A stretch of DNA of 64,000 bases from Roseiarcus sp963721905 (GTDB lineage: Bacteria; Pseudomonadota; Alphaproteobacteria; Rhizobiales; Beijerinckiaceae), in assembly GCA_963721905.1 (NCBI GenBank), contig CAVRMF010000020.1, forward strand, positions 62,001 to 126,000, given 5' to 3'. Under the pieces are notes generated by a model that did no database searches, was not told where the DNA came from, and saw nothing but the letters and a program-made list of their open reading frames with translations. Of the stretch, positions 26,280-36,300 are shown in pieces (position 1 is the first letter of the stretch; every line of letters starts with the position of its first letter). Both the position numbers and the translations under genes were made by a program.

Positions 26280-28541
26280 GTGCCGAGCACGCGGACCACG
26301 AGACTTCTGAACGCGGCGTCGCGAGGTCTGCTCGCTTTCGATGCCTTCGTCGACTCGTCGATGTTCAACGCCCGGCGAGCGCTGGCGAGCGCGTGGCTGC
26401 GCATCGACGCCGCCTCCGACCGCCTGCATCTTTCGGGCGGTCTACGCATCCTCGTCGAACTCGCCTGCGAGGGGCTGACTTTGGGCCTCGCGGGTCTCCT
26501 CGTCGTGCTGACGCTAGCTATCCCCGTGTTCGAGGAAACAGCCGACGACGATTGGCTGAAACACGGCGATCTCGCCGTGACCTTTCAGGACCGCTATGGC
26601 GTCGAAGTCGGCAAAAGGGGCATCAAGCACGACGATGCGATCCCCTTCGAGGACCTGCCCGATTATTTCGTCAAGGCCGTGATTGCGACGGAGGATCGGC
26701 GCTTCTATAGCCACTTCGGCATCGACATCATCGGCACGATCCGAGCGCTGACCGTTAATGCAAAGGCGGAGGGTGTGGTCCAGGGCGGCTCCTCCATCAC
26801 CCAGCAGCTGGCGAAGAACCTTTTCCTCACCAACGAACGATCAATCGAGCGCAAGATCAAGGAAGCCTATCTGGCGTTGTGGCTCGAATGGCATCTGTCC
26901 AAGAAGGAGATTCTCAAACTCTATATGGACCGGGCCTACATGGGCGCTGGCGCCTTCGGCGTGCAGGCGGCTGCGCAGACCTACTTCGGCAAATCGGCCC
27001 GTGACATCAATCTGGCCGAGGCGGCGATGCTCGCGGGTCTCTTCAAGGCGCCGACCAAGTACTCGCCCTTCGTCAATCTGCCCGCCGCGCGGGCGCGTGC
27101 GAACGATGTCCTGAGCAACCTCGTGGACGCCGGATTCATGACCGAGGGACAGATCTACGCCGCCCGCCGCAACCCCGCGACTCCCGTCGATCAGACCGAC
27201 AACGACAGCCCCGACTGGTACCTCGATTTCGCCTATTCCGAGGTGAGGGAACTGGCGGCGGCCGGCAAGCTCGGCGACGAGCGGATCGTGACCGTCCGAA
27301 CGGGACTCGACCGCGCTTTGCAAACCAAGGCCGAGACAGTCATCGAGACCATGTTGCGCGACAAGGCGCCCGCCTATCACGCGCATCAGGCGGCGACTGT
27401 GATCGCCACCACCGACGGGCTCGTGCGCGCGATGGTCGGCGGACGCGACTATGGCGCAAGCCAATTCAACCGGGCGACCGACGCCGCGCGCCAGCCCGGT
27501 TCTTCGTTCAAGATTTTTGTCTATATGACCGCGCTCCTGACCGGCAAGTACCACGGCAACACGCCGATCGACGCGTCGAACATCTGCATCGGCGATTATT
27601 GCGTGCACAATTATCACGGGGAAAGCGGCGGCATCATGCCGCTGCAGACGGCGCTCGCGGAATCTTACAACACCGCCGCGATCCGCATGTCGATCAAGAT
27701 CGGCGAGTTCTATTGGCCGCCGAAAGAGAGCTATCACCTCGGCAAGATCGCCGCGCTCGGTCGCTCGAAGATCGTCGCGACCGCGCGTGCGATGGGGGTG
27801 ACGACGCCGCTTGTCGACACGGTGTCGCTGCCGGTCGGCGCGGACGAGGTCAAGATGATCGACATGGTCGGCGCCAACGCGACGCTCGCGAGCGGAGGCA
27901 TCCGCGTGACGCCTCATGCAGCCGTCGAAGTGCGCAACTCGAGCGGCAAGCTGATCTACGCCCATGCGGGCGACAGCGGGCCGCCGACGCGCGTCCTTCC
28001 GGCGGACAAAGTCGCCGAGATGAACAACATCATGACCCATGTGGTGACCGAGGGCACCGGGCGGGCAGCCCAGATTCCCGGTCTCGTGATCTCCGGAAAG
28101 ACGGGCACCACAAACAATTCGACCAACGCCTGGTTCAACGCCTTCACCGGCAACCTCGTCGGAAGCGTCTGGTTCGGCAACGACGAAAACACCTCGATGG
28201 AGAACATGACCGGCGGCACGCTGCCGGCGATGACCTGGCGGGAGATCATGGTCTTCGCCCATCAGGGACTCGACGCCAAGCCGCCGTTCGGCGTTGTCCC
28301 CCCGCCGGCAGCGCCGAGCGCGCCGGCCCAGGGCCCCGTCGCAAAAGCCGCCCCCGGCGCCGCCGAGCCTTCGCCCCAGCCGATCGCTCTGTCGCCGCGC
28401 GCGACCAAGGCGCTCCTCGATATCGGCGATCTGGCGCGCGAGGCGCTGAGGAACAACCAGAGTGCGGCGGCGCCCGAGGCCGAAAGCGCTGGCGCTCCAA
28501 GCGGCGTCGCTGCGATGCGCGAACGCATCGCTTCGCCCTGA
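26280..28541 (+). CDS. Penicillin-binding protein 1A, bifunctional peptidoglycan synthase
   Basis: Polymerises glycan strands and cross-links peptides in the periplasm. 753 residues from GTG 26280, preceded by GAGGACGTTC; no in-frame ATG fits. One membrane anchor lies at about residues 60-85. The GT51 glycosyltransferase has ATEDRRFYSHFGID, GGSSITQQLAKN and KEAYLALWLEW. The transpeptidase has the SxxK motif in QPGSSFKIFVY, SYN in AESYNTAAI and KTGTT in ISGKTGTTNNST. A Pro/Ala-rich tail (about residue 675 on) ends the protein. All catalytic motifs are present. Confidence 0.94.
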   Translation: MPSTRTTRLLNAASRGLLAFDAFVDSSMFNARRALASAWLRIDAASDRLHLSGGLRILVELACEGLTLGLAGLLVVLTLAIPVFEETADDDWLKHGDLAVTFQDRYGVEVGKRGIKHDDAIPFEDLPDYFVKAVIATEDRRFYSHFGIDIIGTIRALTVNAKAEGVVQGGSSITQQLAKNLFLTNERSIERKIKEAYLALWLEWHLSKKEILKLYMDRAYMGAGAFGVQAAAQTYFGKSARDINLAEAAMLAGLFKAPTKYSPFVNLPAARARANDVLSNLVDAGFMTEGQIYAARRNPATPVDQTDNDSPDWYLDFAYSEVRELAAAGKLGDERIVTVRTGLDRALQTKAETVIETMLRDKAPAYHAHQAATVIATTDGLVRAMVGGRDYGASQFNRATDAARQPGSSFKIFVYMTALLTGKYHGNTPIDASNICIGDYCVHNYHGESGGIMPLQTALAESYNTAAIRMSIKIGEFYWPPKESYHLGKIAALGRSKIVATARAMGVTTPLVDTVSLPVGADEVKMIDMVGANATLASGGIRVTPHAAVEVRNSSGKLIYAHAGDSGPPTRVLPADKVAEMNNIMTHVVTEGTGRAAQIPGLVISGKTGTTNNSTNAWFNAFTGNLVGSVWFGNDENTSMENMTGGTLPAMTWREIMVFAHQGLDAKPPFGVVPPPAAPSAPAQGPVAKAAPGAAEPSPQPIALSPRATKALLDIGDLAREALRNNQSAAAPEAESAGAPSGVAAMRERIASP

Positions 28542-28618
28542 GCCGCGACAAGCGCCGTCGGCTTGACTTCGAGCGCTCGCGCCGCGCTTATCGGCTGTTC
28601 TTTGAGGGAGCGGCGCGC

Positions 28619-29197
28619 GTGGCGGATTTTCTCAAGGTCCTGCTTGTCTGCGGGATCGGCCTCGGTCTCGGCCTCATGGCGAGCGCCTACGCCCTGAGCC
28701 GGTCCAGTCCGTTCGACCGCGTGCGGCTCGGCCCCTGGGAACTCGTCGCCCATGCCGGCTCGACCGAGGCCGACCCGTACACGAGGGCCAATCTGGAGAG
28801 AAGCGGCGAAATTCCACTGGCCGTCGGGGAGGGGCTCCGGCTGATCGCCCGGGTCGACGACGACGGCCGCCCGCTCGACGCTCGTTGCGTATACACGGTC
28901 GGTCCGCGAGTCCCAGCTGCGCGGTACTGGACGCTGAGCCTAATCGATCCGGACGGCTGGCCGATCGACAACCTGGCCGAGCGTTACGGTTTTCGCTCCT
29001 CGGAAATCCTGCGCGCGGCCAACGGCGACTTCGTCATTGCCGTGGCCGCGGAGGCGCATCCTGGCGACTGGCTGCCGATCGGTCGGCCGGGACCCTTCGC
29101 GCTCGCCCTTCGGCTCTATGATTCGCCTCTTGGCGCAACCGCCGGCGCGATCGACAGGACTGCCGTTCCGCGCGTGACGAGGGTCGGCTGCGGATGA
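28619..29197 (+). CDS. DUF1214 domain membrane-anchored protein
   Basis: 192 residues from GTG 28619, preceded by TTTGAGGGAG; the frame is open upstream through the PBP gene, but only this start places a membrane segment (VLLVCGIGLGLGLMASAYAL) at the N-terminus. The remainder matches DUF1214 with ARYWTLSLIDPDGWPIDN, then WLPIGRPGPFALALRLYDSP near the end. In many bacteria DUF1214 is the C-terminal half of a longer DUF1254/DUF1214 protein; here it is a separate gene overlapping its partner by 4 nt. Function unknown. Confidence 0.85.
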   Translation: MADFLKVLLVCGIGLGLGLMASAYALSRSSPFDRVRLGPWELVAHAGSTEADPYTRANLERSGEIPLAVGEGLRLIARVDDDGRPLDARCVYTVGPRVPAARYWTLSLIDPDGWPIDNLAERYGFRSSEILRAANGDFVIAVAAEAHPGDWLPIGRPGPFALALRLYDSPLGATAGAIDRTAVPRVTRVGCG

Positions 29198-29769
29198 TGG
29201 GACGGTTCGCGGCCGGCGAAGCGGCTGCTTACGTCGCAGCGACGGCGATCCTCGCCGCGCTCGTTCACCTGATCGTCGTGCTCATCGTGCCGCTGGTCGC
29301 CACGCACGACGCCTTCGCGCGGCTCGAACCGCTTGGGGCGCTGGACGAGACGATCCTGCTGCCGCGGCCCGGCCCGTCGGCAACGCTCATGCCCTACGCC
29401 GATCCTGCGGTGGCGATGAGCTTTTGCCGATACGATCTCACACGGGGGCCGATCCGCGTCACCGCCCCTTCAGGCCGCGCCTTCTCGTCGATTTCGTTCC
29501 ACACCTGGCGCGGCCTCGTCTTTTATGCGCTGACCGACAAGGCTGCGACGCATGGCGTGATCGACGCGGTGCTGGCGACGCCCGAGGACGTCCGGGCCCT
29601 CGCCGCGCACGACGACGAGGAGGACCCGTCCCGGGACCTGCGGATTCCGGCGCCCGCCCCTCAGGGCTATGTCGCGATGCGCGTCTTCAGCGAACTTCCG
29701 AGCCTCTATCCGGAGGCCGAGGCCGAGGCCAAACGGCTGACGTGCAGGCCGGAACCGGTCCCACAATAG
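29194..29769 (+). CDS. DUF1254 domain membrane-anchored protein
   Basis: 191 residues, with ATG 29194 overlapping the stop of the DUF1214 gene (ATGA). A membrane helix (about residues 10-35, LAALVHLIVVLIVPLVATHD) precedes DUF1254-type sequence: the DPAVAMSFCRYDL stretch, then AFSSISFHTWRGLVFYALTD. With its neighbour it splits into two genes a domain pair that is usually one polypeptide, in reversed order. They presumably act together at the inner membrane; no activity is known. Confidence 0.85.
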   Translation: MMGRFAAGEAAAYVAATAILAALVHLIVVLIVPLVATHDAFARLEPLGALDETILLPRPGPSATLMPYADPAVAMSFCRYDLTRGPIRVTAPSGRAFSSISFHTWRGLVFYALTDKAATHGVIDAVLATPEDVRALAAHDDEEDPSRDLRIPAPAPQGYVAMRVFSELPSLYPEAEAEAKRLTCRPEPVPQ

Positions 29770-29850
29770 GCGCCGCCGGTGGACATTCCGGGCGGTTGGC
29801 GCGAGAGTGCCCGCGGGATGGGAACGCATTTCGCCAGGCAGGACATCACG

Positions 29851-30780
29851 GTGACAACACTGCTCATCAGCCACCCCGCATGCCTGGCGCATGACATGGG
29901 CGAAGGGCATCCCGAGCGGCCGGACCGGCTGCGCGCGATCGAACGCGCTTTCGAAAGCGAGAACTTCCAGATGCTCGCGCGCGACTCCGCGCCGCGGGCC
30001 GAGCTTGCGGCGATCGCGCGCGTCCATCCGCTCGACTATATCGAGGCGATCCGCGCGGCGACGCCGAAGCAGGGGCTCACCGCCATCGATCAGGACACCT
30101 CGATGTCGCCGGGAACGTTCGAGGCCTCCCTGCGCTCGGCCGGGGGCGCCATTTTCGCGGTCGACGAGGTGATGACCCGCAAGGTGAGAAACGCTTTCGT
30201 CGCCACGCGCCCGCCCGGCCATCATGCCGAACTCGCGACGCCCATGGGCTTCTGCTTCTTCAACAACGCCGCGGTGGCGGCACGCCATGCGCAGGCGGTC
30301 TACGGCGCAGAGCGTGTCGCGATCGTGGATTTCGACGTTCATCACGGCAACGGCACCCAGCACATTTTCTGGAACGACGCGAACGTCATGTACGCGTCGA
30401 CCCACGAGATGCCGCACTATCCCGGCACGGGCTCGCGCGCCGAGCGGGGCGAATTCGACCAGATCATCAATGCGCCCTTGCGCGCGGGCGACGCGGGCGA
30501 CACCTTCCGCGAGGCGATGGAGACGGCGATCCTGCCGCGCGTCGATGATTTCGCGCCCGATCTCATCATCATTTCGGCGGGCTTCGATGCTCACCGGCGC
30601 GACCCGCTTGGCAATATCAACCTGGTCGAGGCCGACTTTGCCTGGGCGACGCGGAAGCTCATGGAGATCGCCCAGAAACGCTGCGCCGGGCGCATCGTTT
30701 CAGTGCTGGAGGGCGGCTACCATCTCGAGAGCCTCGCCCGCTCGGCCGCCGCGCACGTGGCGACGCTGATGGAAGGGTGA
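29851..30780 (+). CDS. Histone deacetylase family (acetylpolyamine amidohydrolase-like) hydrolase
   Basis: 309 residues from GTG 29851, preceded by CAGGACATCAC; 24 upstream codons in frame lack similarity. Zinc-dependent arginase-fold deacetylase: HDMGEGHPERPDRLRAIE at the start, ATRPPGHHAE (catalytic His pair), the zinc-binding DFDVHHGNGTQ, then ISAGFDAHRRDPLG (second zinc Asp) and LEGGYHLESLA. Bacterial members deacetylate polyamines or other acetylated small molecules. The substrate here is unknown. Convergent with the ribB gene. Confidence 0.92.
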   Translation: MTTLLISHPACLAHDMGEGHPERPDRLRAIERAFESENFQMLARDSAPRAELAAIARVHPLDYIEAIRAATPKQGLTAIDQDTSMSPGTFEASLRSAGGAIFAVDEVMTRKVRNAFVATRPPGHHAELATPMGFCFFNNAAVAARHAQAVYGAERVAIVDFDVHHGNGTQHIFWNDANVMYASTHEMPHYPGTGSRAERGEFDQIINAPLRAGDAGDTFREAMETAILPRVDDFAPDLIIISAGFDAHRRDPLGNINLVEADFAWATRKLMEIAQKRCAGRIVSVLEGGYHLESLARSAAAHVATLMEG

Positions 30781-30796
30781 GCCGCGGCTCGCGCCG

Positions 30797-32089
30797 TCAT
30801 CCGTCGATCGGCTCCACCGCCGAGATTTCGATGCCGAAGCCCGAAAGGCCGACGTAAACGCGCGGATTGTCGGTGCGCAACCGGATCGAGGTGACGCCCA
30901 GATCGCGGAGGATCTGCGCGCCGAGCCCGATCTCGCGCCATAGCGTCGCCCGCGCGCCGTCGGAACTCAGCCGCTCGGGGCCGGAAAGGTTGGCCGGCAC
31001 GCCCGCCGATCCCTCGCGCAAATAGATGAGCGCGCCGCGGCCCTCGGTCTTGAAACGGTGCAGCACTTTTGGAATGGCGCCGGCGCCAAAAAGGTCGCTG
31101 ACAATGTCGCTGCGATGGAGGCGCGCCGGCATATCCCGTCCGTCGCCGATGGCCCCATGCACAAAGGCGAAGTGCAACACCGAATCGAACGGCGTGCGAT
31201 AGCCGTAGCCTTGAAGTTCCCCGATCGGCGTCCTGACCGGGAAGGTCGAGACGCGCTCCACCAGCTTCTCGCGAGCCTGCCGGTAGGCGATGAGATCGGC
31301 AACGGAAATGCGCTTCAGCTTGTGTTTTTCGGCGAAGGCGGCGATTTGCGACCCGACCATCACAGTGCCGTCGTCGTTGGCGAGTTCGCAGATCACCGCG
31401 ACCGGCGGCAGTCCGGCAAGCTTGCAGAGATCGACGCCTGCTTCGGTATGGCCGGAGCGCATCAAGACGCCGCCGTCCCGGGCGATGAGCGGGAACACGT
31501 GGCCCGGCCGGACGAAATCACTCGCGCCCATGTTGCCATTGGCGAGCGCGCGGACCGTGTTGCAGCGCTGCTCGGCCGATATGCCGGTGGTCATGCCGTG
31601 CTTCACGTCGACCGAAACGGTGAAGGCGGTGCCGAGCGGCGCCTCGTTCGCACCCACCATCGGGGCGAGATGCAGCCGGCGCGCGTCGTCGGCAGTCAGC
31701 GGCGCGCACACGATGCCGCAGGTGTTGCGGATGATGAAGGCCATCTTCTCAGTCGTGCAAAGCGAGGCCGCGACGATGAGGTCGCCCTCGTTCTCACGAT
31801 CGTCGTCGTCGGTGACGACGACGATCTCGCCGCGAGCGAAGGCTTCGATGGCCGCGCTAACCGGATGATGCATGTCGGGTCCTTTGCGCCCCTTGGGCGC
31901 CTCATGGAGGAAATCGTTGGGCGTGACGGCGCCGTCCGTCTCGGCGACGATCCGCTCCGCGGTCTCGCGCGAGAGCCACGCGCGGCCCTCGCGGCAGATC
32001 AGCGTCACCGCGCCGGGCGAGACGCCGATGCGGCGCGCAAAGTCGGCGCGGGTGACGCCGTTGCTCCTGAGGCAGTCGCCGAGTTTCAT
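30797..32089 (-). CDS. ribB: 3,4-dihydroxy-2-butanone 4-phosphate synthase with N-terminal HTH and degenerate RibA-like C-terminus
   Basis: 430 residues. Residues 1-60 are a Cro/YdaS-like helix-turn-helix (GVTRADFARRIGVSPGAVTL). From residue 73 comes the riboflavin enzyme that converts ribulose 5-phosphate to dihydroxybutanone phosphate, with acidic catalytic loop TDDDDRENEGDLIVAA and HTEAGVDL. The last ~150 residues resemble GTP cyclohydrolase II but lack its zinc-binding cysteines, so that activity is probably absent. ATG 32089 has no clear ribosome site, whereas ATG 31873 (residue 73) follows AAAGGA by 6 nt. A shorter RibB without the HTH may therefore be the main product. Confidence 0.9.
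   Translation of the reverse strand: MKLGDCLRSNGVTRADFARRIGVSPGAVTLICREGRAWLSRETAERIVAETDGAVTPNDFLHEAPKGRKGPDMHHPVSAAIEAFARGEIVVVTDDDDRENEGDLIVAASLCTTEKMAFIIRNTCGIVCAPLTADDARRLHLAPMVGANEAPLGTAFTVSVDVKHGMTTGISAEQRCNTVRALANGNMGASDFVRPGHVFPLIARDGGVLMRSGHTEAGVDLCKLAGLPPVAVICELANDDGTVMVGSQIAAFAEKHKLKRISVADLIAYRQAREKLVERVSTFPVRTPIGELQGYGYRTPFDSVLHFAFVHGAIGDGRDMPARLHRSDIVSDLFGAGAIPKVLHRFKTEGRGALIYLREGSAGVPANLSGPERLSSDGARATLWREIGLGAQILRDLGVTSIRLRTDNPRVYVGLSGFGIEISAVEPIDG
31874..31888 (-). promoter_or_regulatory. Ribosome binding site for an internal ribB start
   Basis: On the minus strand AAAGGACCCGAC immediately precedes ATG 31873, codon 73 of the HTH-RibB reading frame. It is stronger than anything before the upstream ATG 32089. 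Confidence 0.6.
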
Positions 32090-32154
32090 CAGCGCTAGGT
32101 AAGCGCGCCAGACGTTCTGTGCAACTCAACGCCCCCGGATCGCTTGAGTCCTGC

Positions 32155-33150
32155 TCAATCGATCCGGATCAGCATCTTGCCGAAGTTCTCGCCATGCAGC
32201 AGGTCGACCAGCGCCTGCGGAGCGCTCTCGAGACCGTCGCGGATGGTCTCGCGCCAGGTCAGGCGCTTGGCGGCGGCGAGGGCGGCCAGTTCGCCGATCG
32301 CCTGGGGCCACAGGTTCGGATGATCCCCGACGATGAAACCCTCCATCTTGAACCGCTTGACGAGAAAGATGCGCATGTCGGGCAACGTTGTCAGCGCGCC
32401 CTCGTAGGACGCAATGAGGCCACAGATGGCGACGCGGGCAAACGTGTTGAGCCGTCGCATCGCTTGCGCGAATGGCTCGCCGCCAACATTTTCGAACAGC
32501 CCGTCGACGCCGTTCGGCAGCGCCGCCTTCATCTCCTCGGCGAAATGGGGCGATTTGTGATCGACGCAGACGGCGTAGCCCAGCTCCTGAACAGCATAAG
32601 CGCATTTTTCGGGACCTCCCGCGATCCCGACCGCCTGCGCGCCTGCGTGTTTGGCGAGCTGCCCCACAACCGAACCGACGGCGCCGGTGGCGGCCGAAAC
32701 CACCACCGTCTCCCCGGCCTTCGGCGCGATGATCTTGTTGAAGCCGTACCAGGCCGTCACGCCCGGCATGCCAAGAGGGCCGAGATAGGCCTGGATGGGG
32801 ATCGCCTTGGCGTCGATCACTCTGAGCCCGCGCCCGTCGCTCAACCCGTAGCGCTGCCAGCCGCCCATGCCGACGACCGCGTCGCCCACTTTGTAGTGCG
32901 GATTATTGGAGGCCTCGACGATGCCGACTGTGCCGCCGCCCATCACCGCGCCGACCTCTTGGGGCTTTGCGTAGGACTTCGCGTCGTCAAGCCTTCCGCG
33001 CATATAGGGGTCGAGCGACAGAAACTGATGGCGCACCAGGACCTGCCCCAGCCCGACGGCCGGAACCGGCGTCTCGACAACGCGGAAATTGTCGGGCGAG
33101 ACTTTCCCAGTCGGGCGGTGGTCGAGCAGGACCTGGAGGTTGGCGGCCAA
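32155..33150 (-). CDS. NADP-dependent medium-chain oxidoreductase (leukotriene B4 dehydrogenase / CurA-like)
   Basis: 331 residues from TTG 33150, preceded by GGAGACTCTCC and matching the family start (AANLQVLLDHRPTGKVSPDN). Zinc-independent MDR enzyme: FLSLDPYMRGR near the N-terminus, then the nucleotide loop VSAATGAVGSVVGQLAKHAG with GIAGGPEKCAYA. The C-terminal part contains HGENFGKMLIRID. Members reduce alpha,beta-unsaturated ketones and aldehydes with NADPH. Substrate not predictable. Divergent from the cyclase gene. Confidence 0.92.
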   Translation of the reverse strand: MAANLQVLLDHRPTGKVSPDNFRVVETPVPAVGLGQVLVRHQFLSLDPYMRGRLDDAKSYAKPQEVGAVMGGGTVGIVEASNNPHYKVGDAVVGMGGWQRYGLSDGRGLRVIDAKAIPIQAYLGPLGMPGVTAWYGFNKIIAPKAGETVVVSAATGAVGSVVGQLAKHAGAQAVGIAGGPEKCAYAVQELGYAVCVDHKSPHFAEEMKAALPNGVDGLFENVGGEPFAQAMRRLNTFARVAICGLIASYEGALTTLPDMRIFLVKRFKMEGFIVGDHPNLWPQAIGELAALAAAKRLTWRETIRDGLESAPQALVDLLHGENFGKMLIRID

Positions 33151-33330
33151 GGAGAGTCTCCGCGGATGCGCGCTTACTGTGAGCAGCGTAAGCACTGGGG
33201 CGAGACTTTAGAGTATCCGCCGACCAGACGGCAACGTCAAATTCACCAGAGACCATCGCTCTTTAGGTATAAACACCCGCTCGACACTTTTCTCCGTCTC
33301 GCCGATAATAACGCCGCAGAGGGAACCGGG

Positions 33331-36300
33331 ATGACAGTCGGCGAGTGGCTCCACAGTGTTGGCCTCGGCCAATACGAGGCCATGTTTCGCGCGCGCGAAA
33401 TCGACTGGGACGTCCTGCCCGAGCTGACGGAGACCGATCTCAAGCAGCTTGGCGTTACGCTTGGGTCGCGGAAGCGCCTGATGCAGGAGATCGCTGATCT
33501 CGAGACGCCGTCTCGAGCGGCGCCGTGCGCCGGCGCTCATCCAGCCCCTGCCGCCGTCGAGCGCCGTCCGATCACGTTTCTCTTCTGCGATTTCGAGACG
33601 TCGAAGCTGGCGGCGCAATTCGAGATGGAAGATTGGCGCAATTTTTTTGGAGCTTATCTCGACGGGGCCTCGGCCGCTGTTCGGAAGTTTGGTGGGCGCG
33701 TCCGGCCGGGGCTCGGCGACAGCCTGATGGCGGTGTTCGGCTACCCGCAGGCGCGGGAGGACGACGCGGAGCGTGCGGTGCGCGCCGCCCTCGCCATCCA
33801 ACAGGCGATCGGGGCCCTGAACGCCAAGTCCGTCAAGCGCCACGCGACCAAGCTTTCCTCCCGAATCGGCCTAGATTCGGGGAAGGTGGTGGTCGATTCG
33901 ATGGGCGGGGTTTTCGGCAGAGCGCCCAGCATCGCCGCACGCGTTGAGGCGACGGCGGAGCCCGGCTCCGTGCTCGTCACCGCCAACGTCCAGCGCCAGG
34001 TTGCGGGGCTGTTCGTCGTCGAGGATCGAGGCGCCTGGGACCTCAAGGACGTGCCGCAACCCGTCAATCTCTATCGCATCCTCCGCGTCGCCACCGGCCG
34101 GCGAAAGACTGGCGCGCCGCCGCTGACCCCGCTTGCCGGCCGCGAAGACGAGCTGGCGCTGCTGATCGGCCGCTGGGAGAGGGCCCGGACCGGCGAAGGC
34201 CAGCTTGCGCTGATCGTCGGCGAACCCGGCATCGGCAAGTCGAGGCTCTTGAAGGAATTCCAGGCCCGGCTGTCGGTCACGCCTCACACCTGGATCGATT
34301 GGAACTGTTCGCAACTCTTGCAGAATACTCCACTGCATCCAGTCACGGAGTGGGGCCGCCAACGCTTCGACGCCGCGGAGGCGCCGGCGGAGCGGCTGGC
34401 TGAACTGGAAAAGGCGCTGACGGCGTTGGGGCTCGAGGCCATCGCTCCGGTGGTCGCGCCGTTGCTCGACATTCCCTTGCTGCCTTCCCGCGTGGAGACG
34501 CCCGCGCCCGATGAACTGCGCCGGCGTCAATTGGCCGCGATCGAGTCCTGGATCCTAACAGGGTCGCGAGCGCAGCCGCTCATTCTCGCCGTCGAAGATT
34601 TGGAGTGGTCGGATCCGACTTCTCTCGACCTCCTCTCAGCGCTCGCCGAATCGGGAGCCGGGGCGCCGCTTTTCATCGTCGCCACTGCGCGCCCGGAGTT
34701 TCATGCGCCCTGGATCGCGCGCCCCCACCACACGTTGATCGCGCTTGAGCCTCTCAATTCAACAGAAGTGCGCATGATGGTCGACGCACTCGCTTCCGGC
34801 GGCGCGCTCACGAGGGATGTCGTCGATTACGTCAGCCAGCGAACAGGGGGCGTGCCACTCTTCGTCGAAGAAGTCACGCGGCTCATTCTGGAACGCGGCG
34901 AACAATCCGGTTTGGATGCAATCCCGCCGACCCTTCAACAATCGCTCGCGGCGCGGCTCGACCGGTTGGACGCGGCGCGCGAAGTCGCAGAAATTGGCGC
35001 AGTCCTCGGACGAGAGTTCTCCTATACGCTGCTGCGCGAGGTTTCCGGCCTTCCGGACGCCTCGTTGCAGGCTTCGCTCGCCCGCCTGACCGAGGCAGAC
35101 GTTCTGGTCATCACGGGCGCGGCGCCGGAAGCCTCCTATCGCTTCAAGCATGCGCTGATCCAGGACGCCGCCTATGAGAACTCTGATCATGAGAGACCGG
35201 CAGGCGCTGCACCTGCGCGCCGCCGAAGGGCTGCGCGATTCGGCCGATGCTCGGGCGCCGGTCGAGCCCGAGGCGGTCGCATATCACTTCACGCGAGGCG
35301 GCCGGGCGGATCTCGCGATCGAATGGTTGGCCAAGGCCGGCGATGAGGCGTTGCGCCATTCGGCTTTCCGGGAAGCAATCGCGCACCTCGCCAAGGCGAT
35401 CGAATTGGCGGACGAATGGGAATCAACTCATGCGCCGGCCGCGTTCCCGGCATCAAGCCGGCGGCTCAAGCTGCAGTCCGACTATGCACAGGCGCTGCTG
35501 TGGTCCAAGGGGTTCGCCGCCGAGGAAACGAAGGCCGCCTTCGCTCGCGTTGCTGAACTTGCGGCTCAGAGCGGAAACGCCGGGGAGCGGTTCAGCGAGT
35601 ACAACGGCCGATGGGTCCGAAGCTACGCCCGCGGCGAATTGCGCTCCGCTCGGAAGACAGCCGAGGCTTTCTTGTCTGAAGCAGAGGCAGAAAACCGGGC
35701 CATGGAGGCCGGCGCGGCCCGACGAGTACTCGGCCTGACCTGCCTCTCCCAGGGGGAGTTTGCGACCGCGCGAAGCCATCTCGAAAAAACGCTCGGAGAC
35801 TACGATCCGGATCGGGATCGCGAGTCGCGTTTCCGGTTCCGGGTCGACACCGCAAGCACCGCGGCCTTTCTCTCCCTCGCCTTATGGCATCTGGGCGATG
35901 TCGAGCGCGCAGGCGCGCTGATGAGCCGCGCGGTCGGGCGAGCCCTCGAAACCGGGCATATTCCGATGGTGGTCAACGTGCATGCCTGCAAGGCCAGACT
36001 GGACGTCCGGCGCGACGATCCCGCAGCGGCGATGCGCGCCGTCGACATCCAGGTCAGCCTCGCCAGGCAGCACGCCATGGCGCTCTACCTGGCCTTCGGC
36101 GACGTGATCGCGTCCTGGGCGCGTGGCCGCACCACCGGCGGCGCCGCGGGCGCCGCCGACTTCCGGCGCGCTTTGGCGATCTACATGAAGCAGGGCGCCA
36201 AGGTGGACGCGCCTTACTTCCACGGTCTTCTCGGCAAGTTCGTCGCAGAGTCTGGGGATCGCGCCGGGGCGCTCGCGCTGGTCGACCAAGGTCTTCGATA

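Noticed and set aside
26841..28262. 473-codon minus-strand frame opposite the PBP1A gene
   Set aside because: Antisense shadow; the plus strand carries all catalytic motifs of PBP1A.
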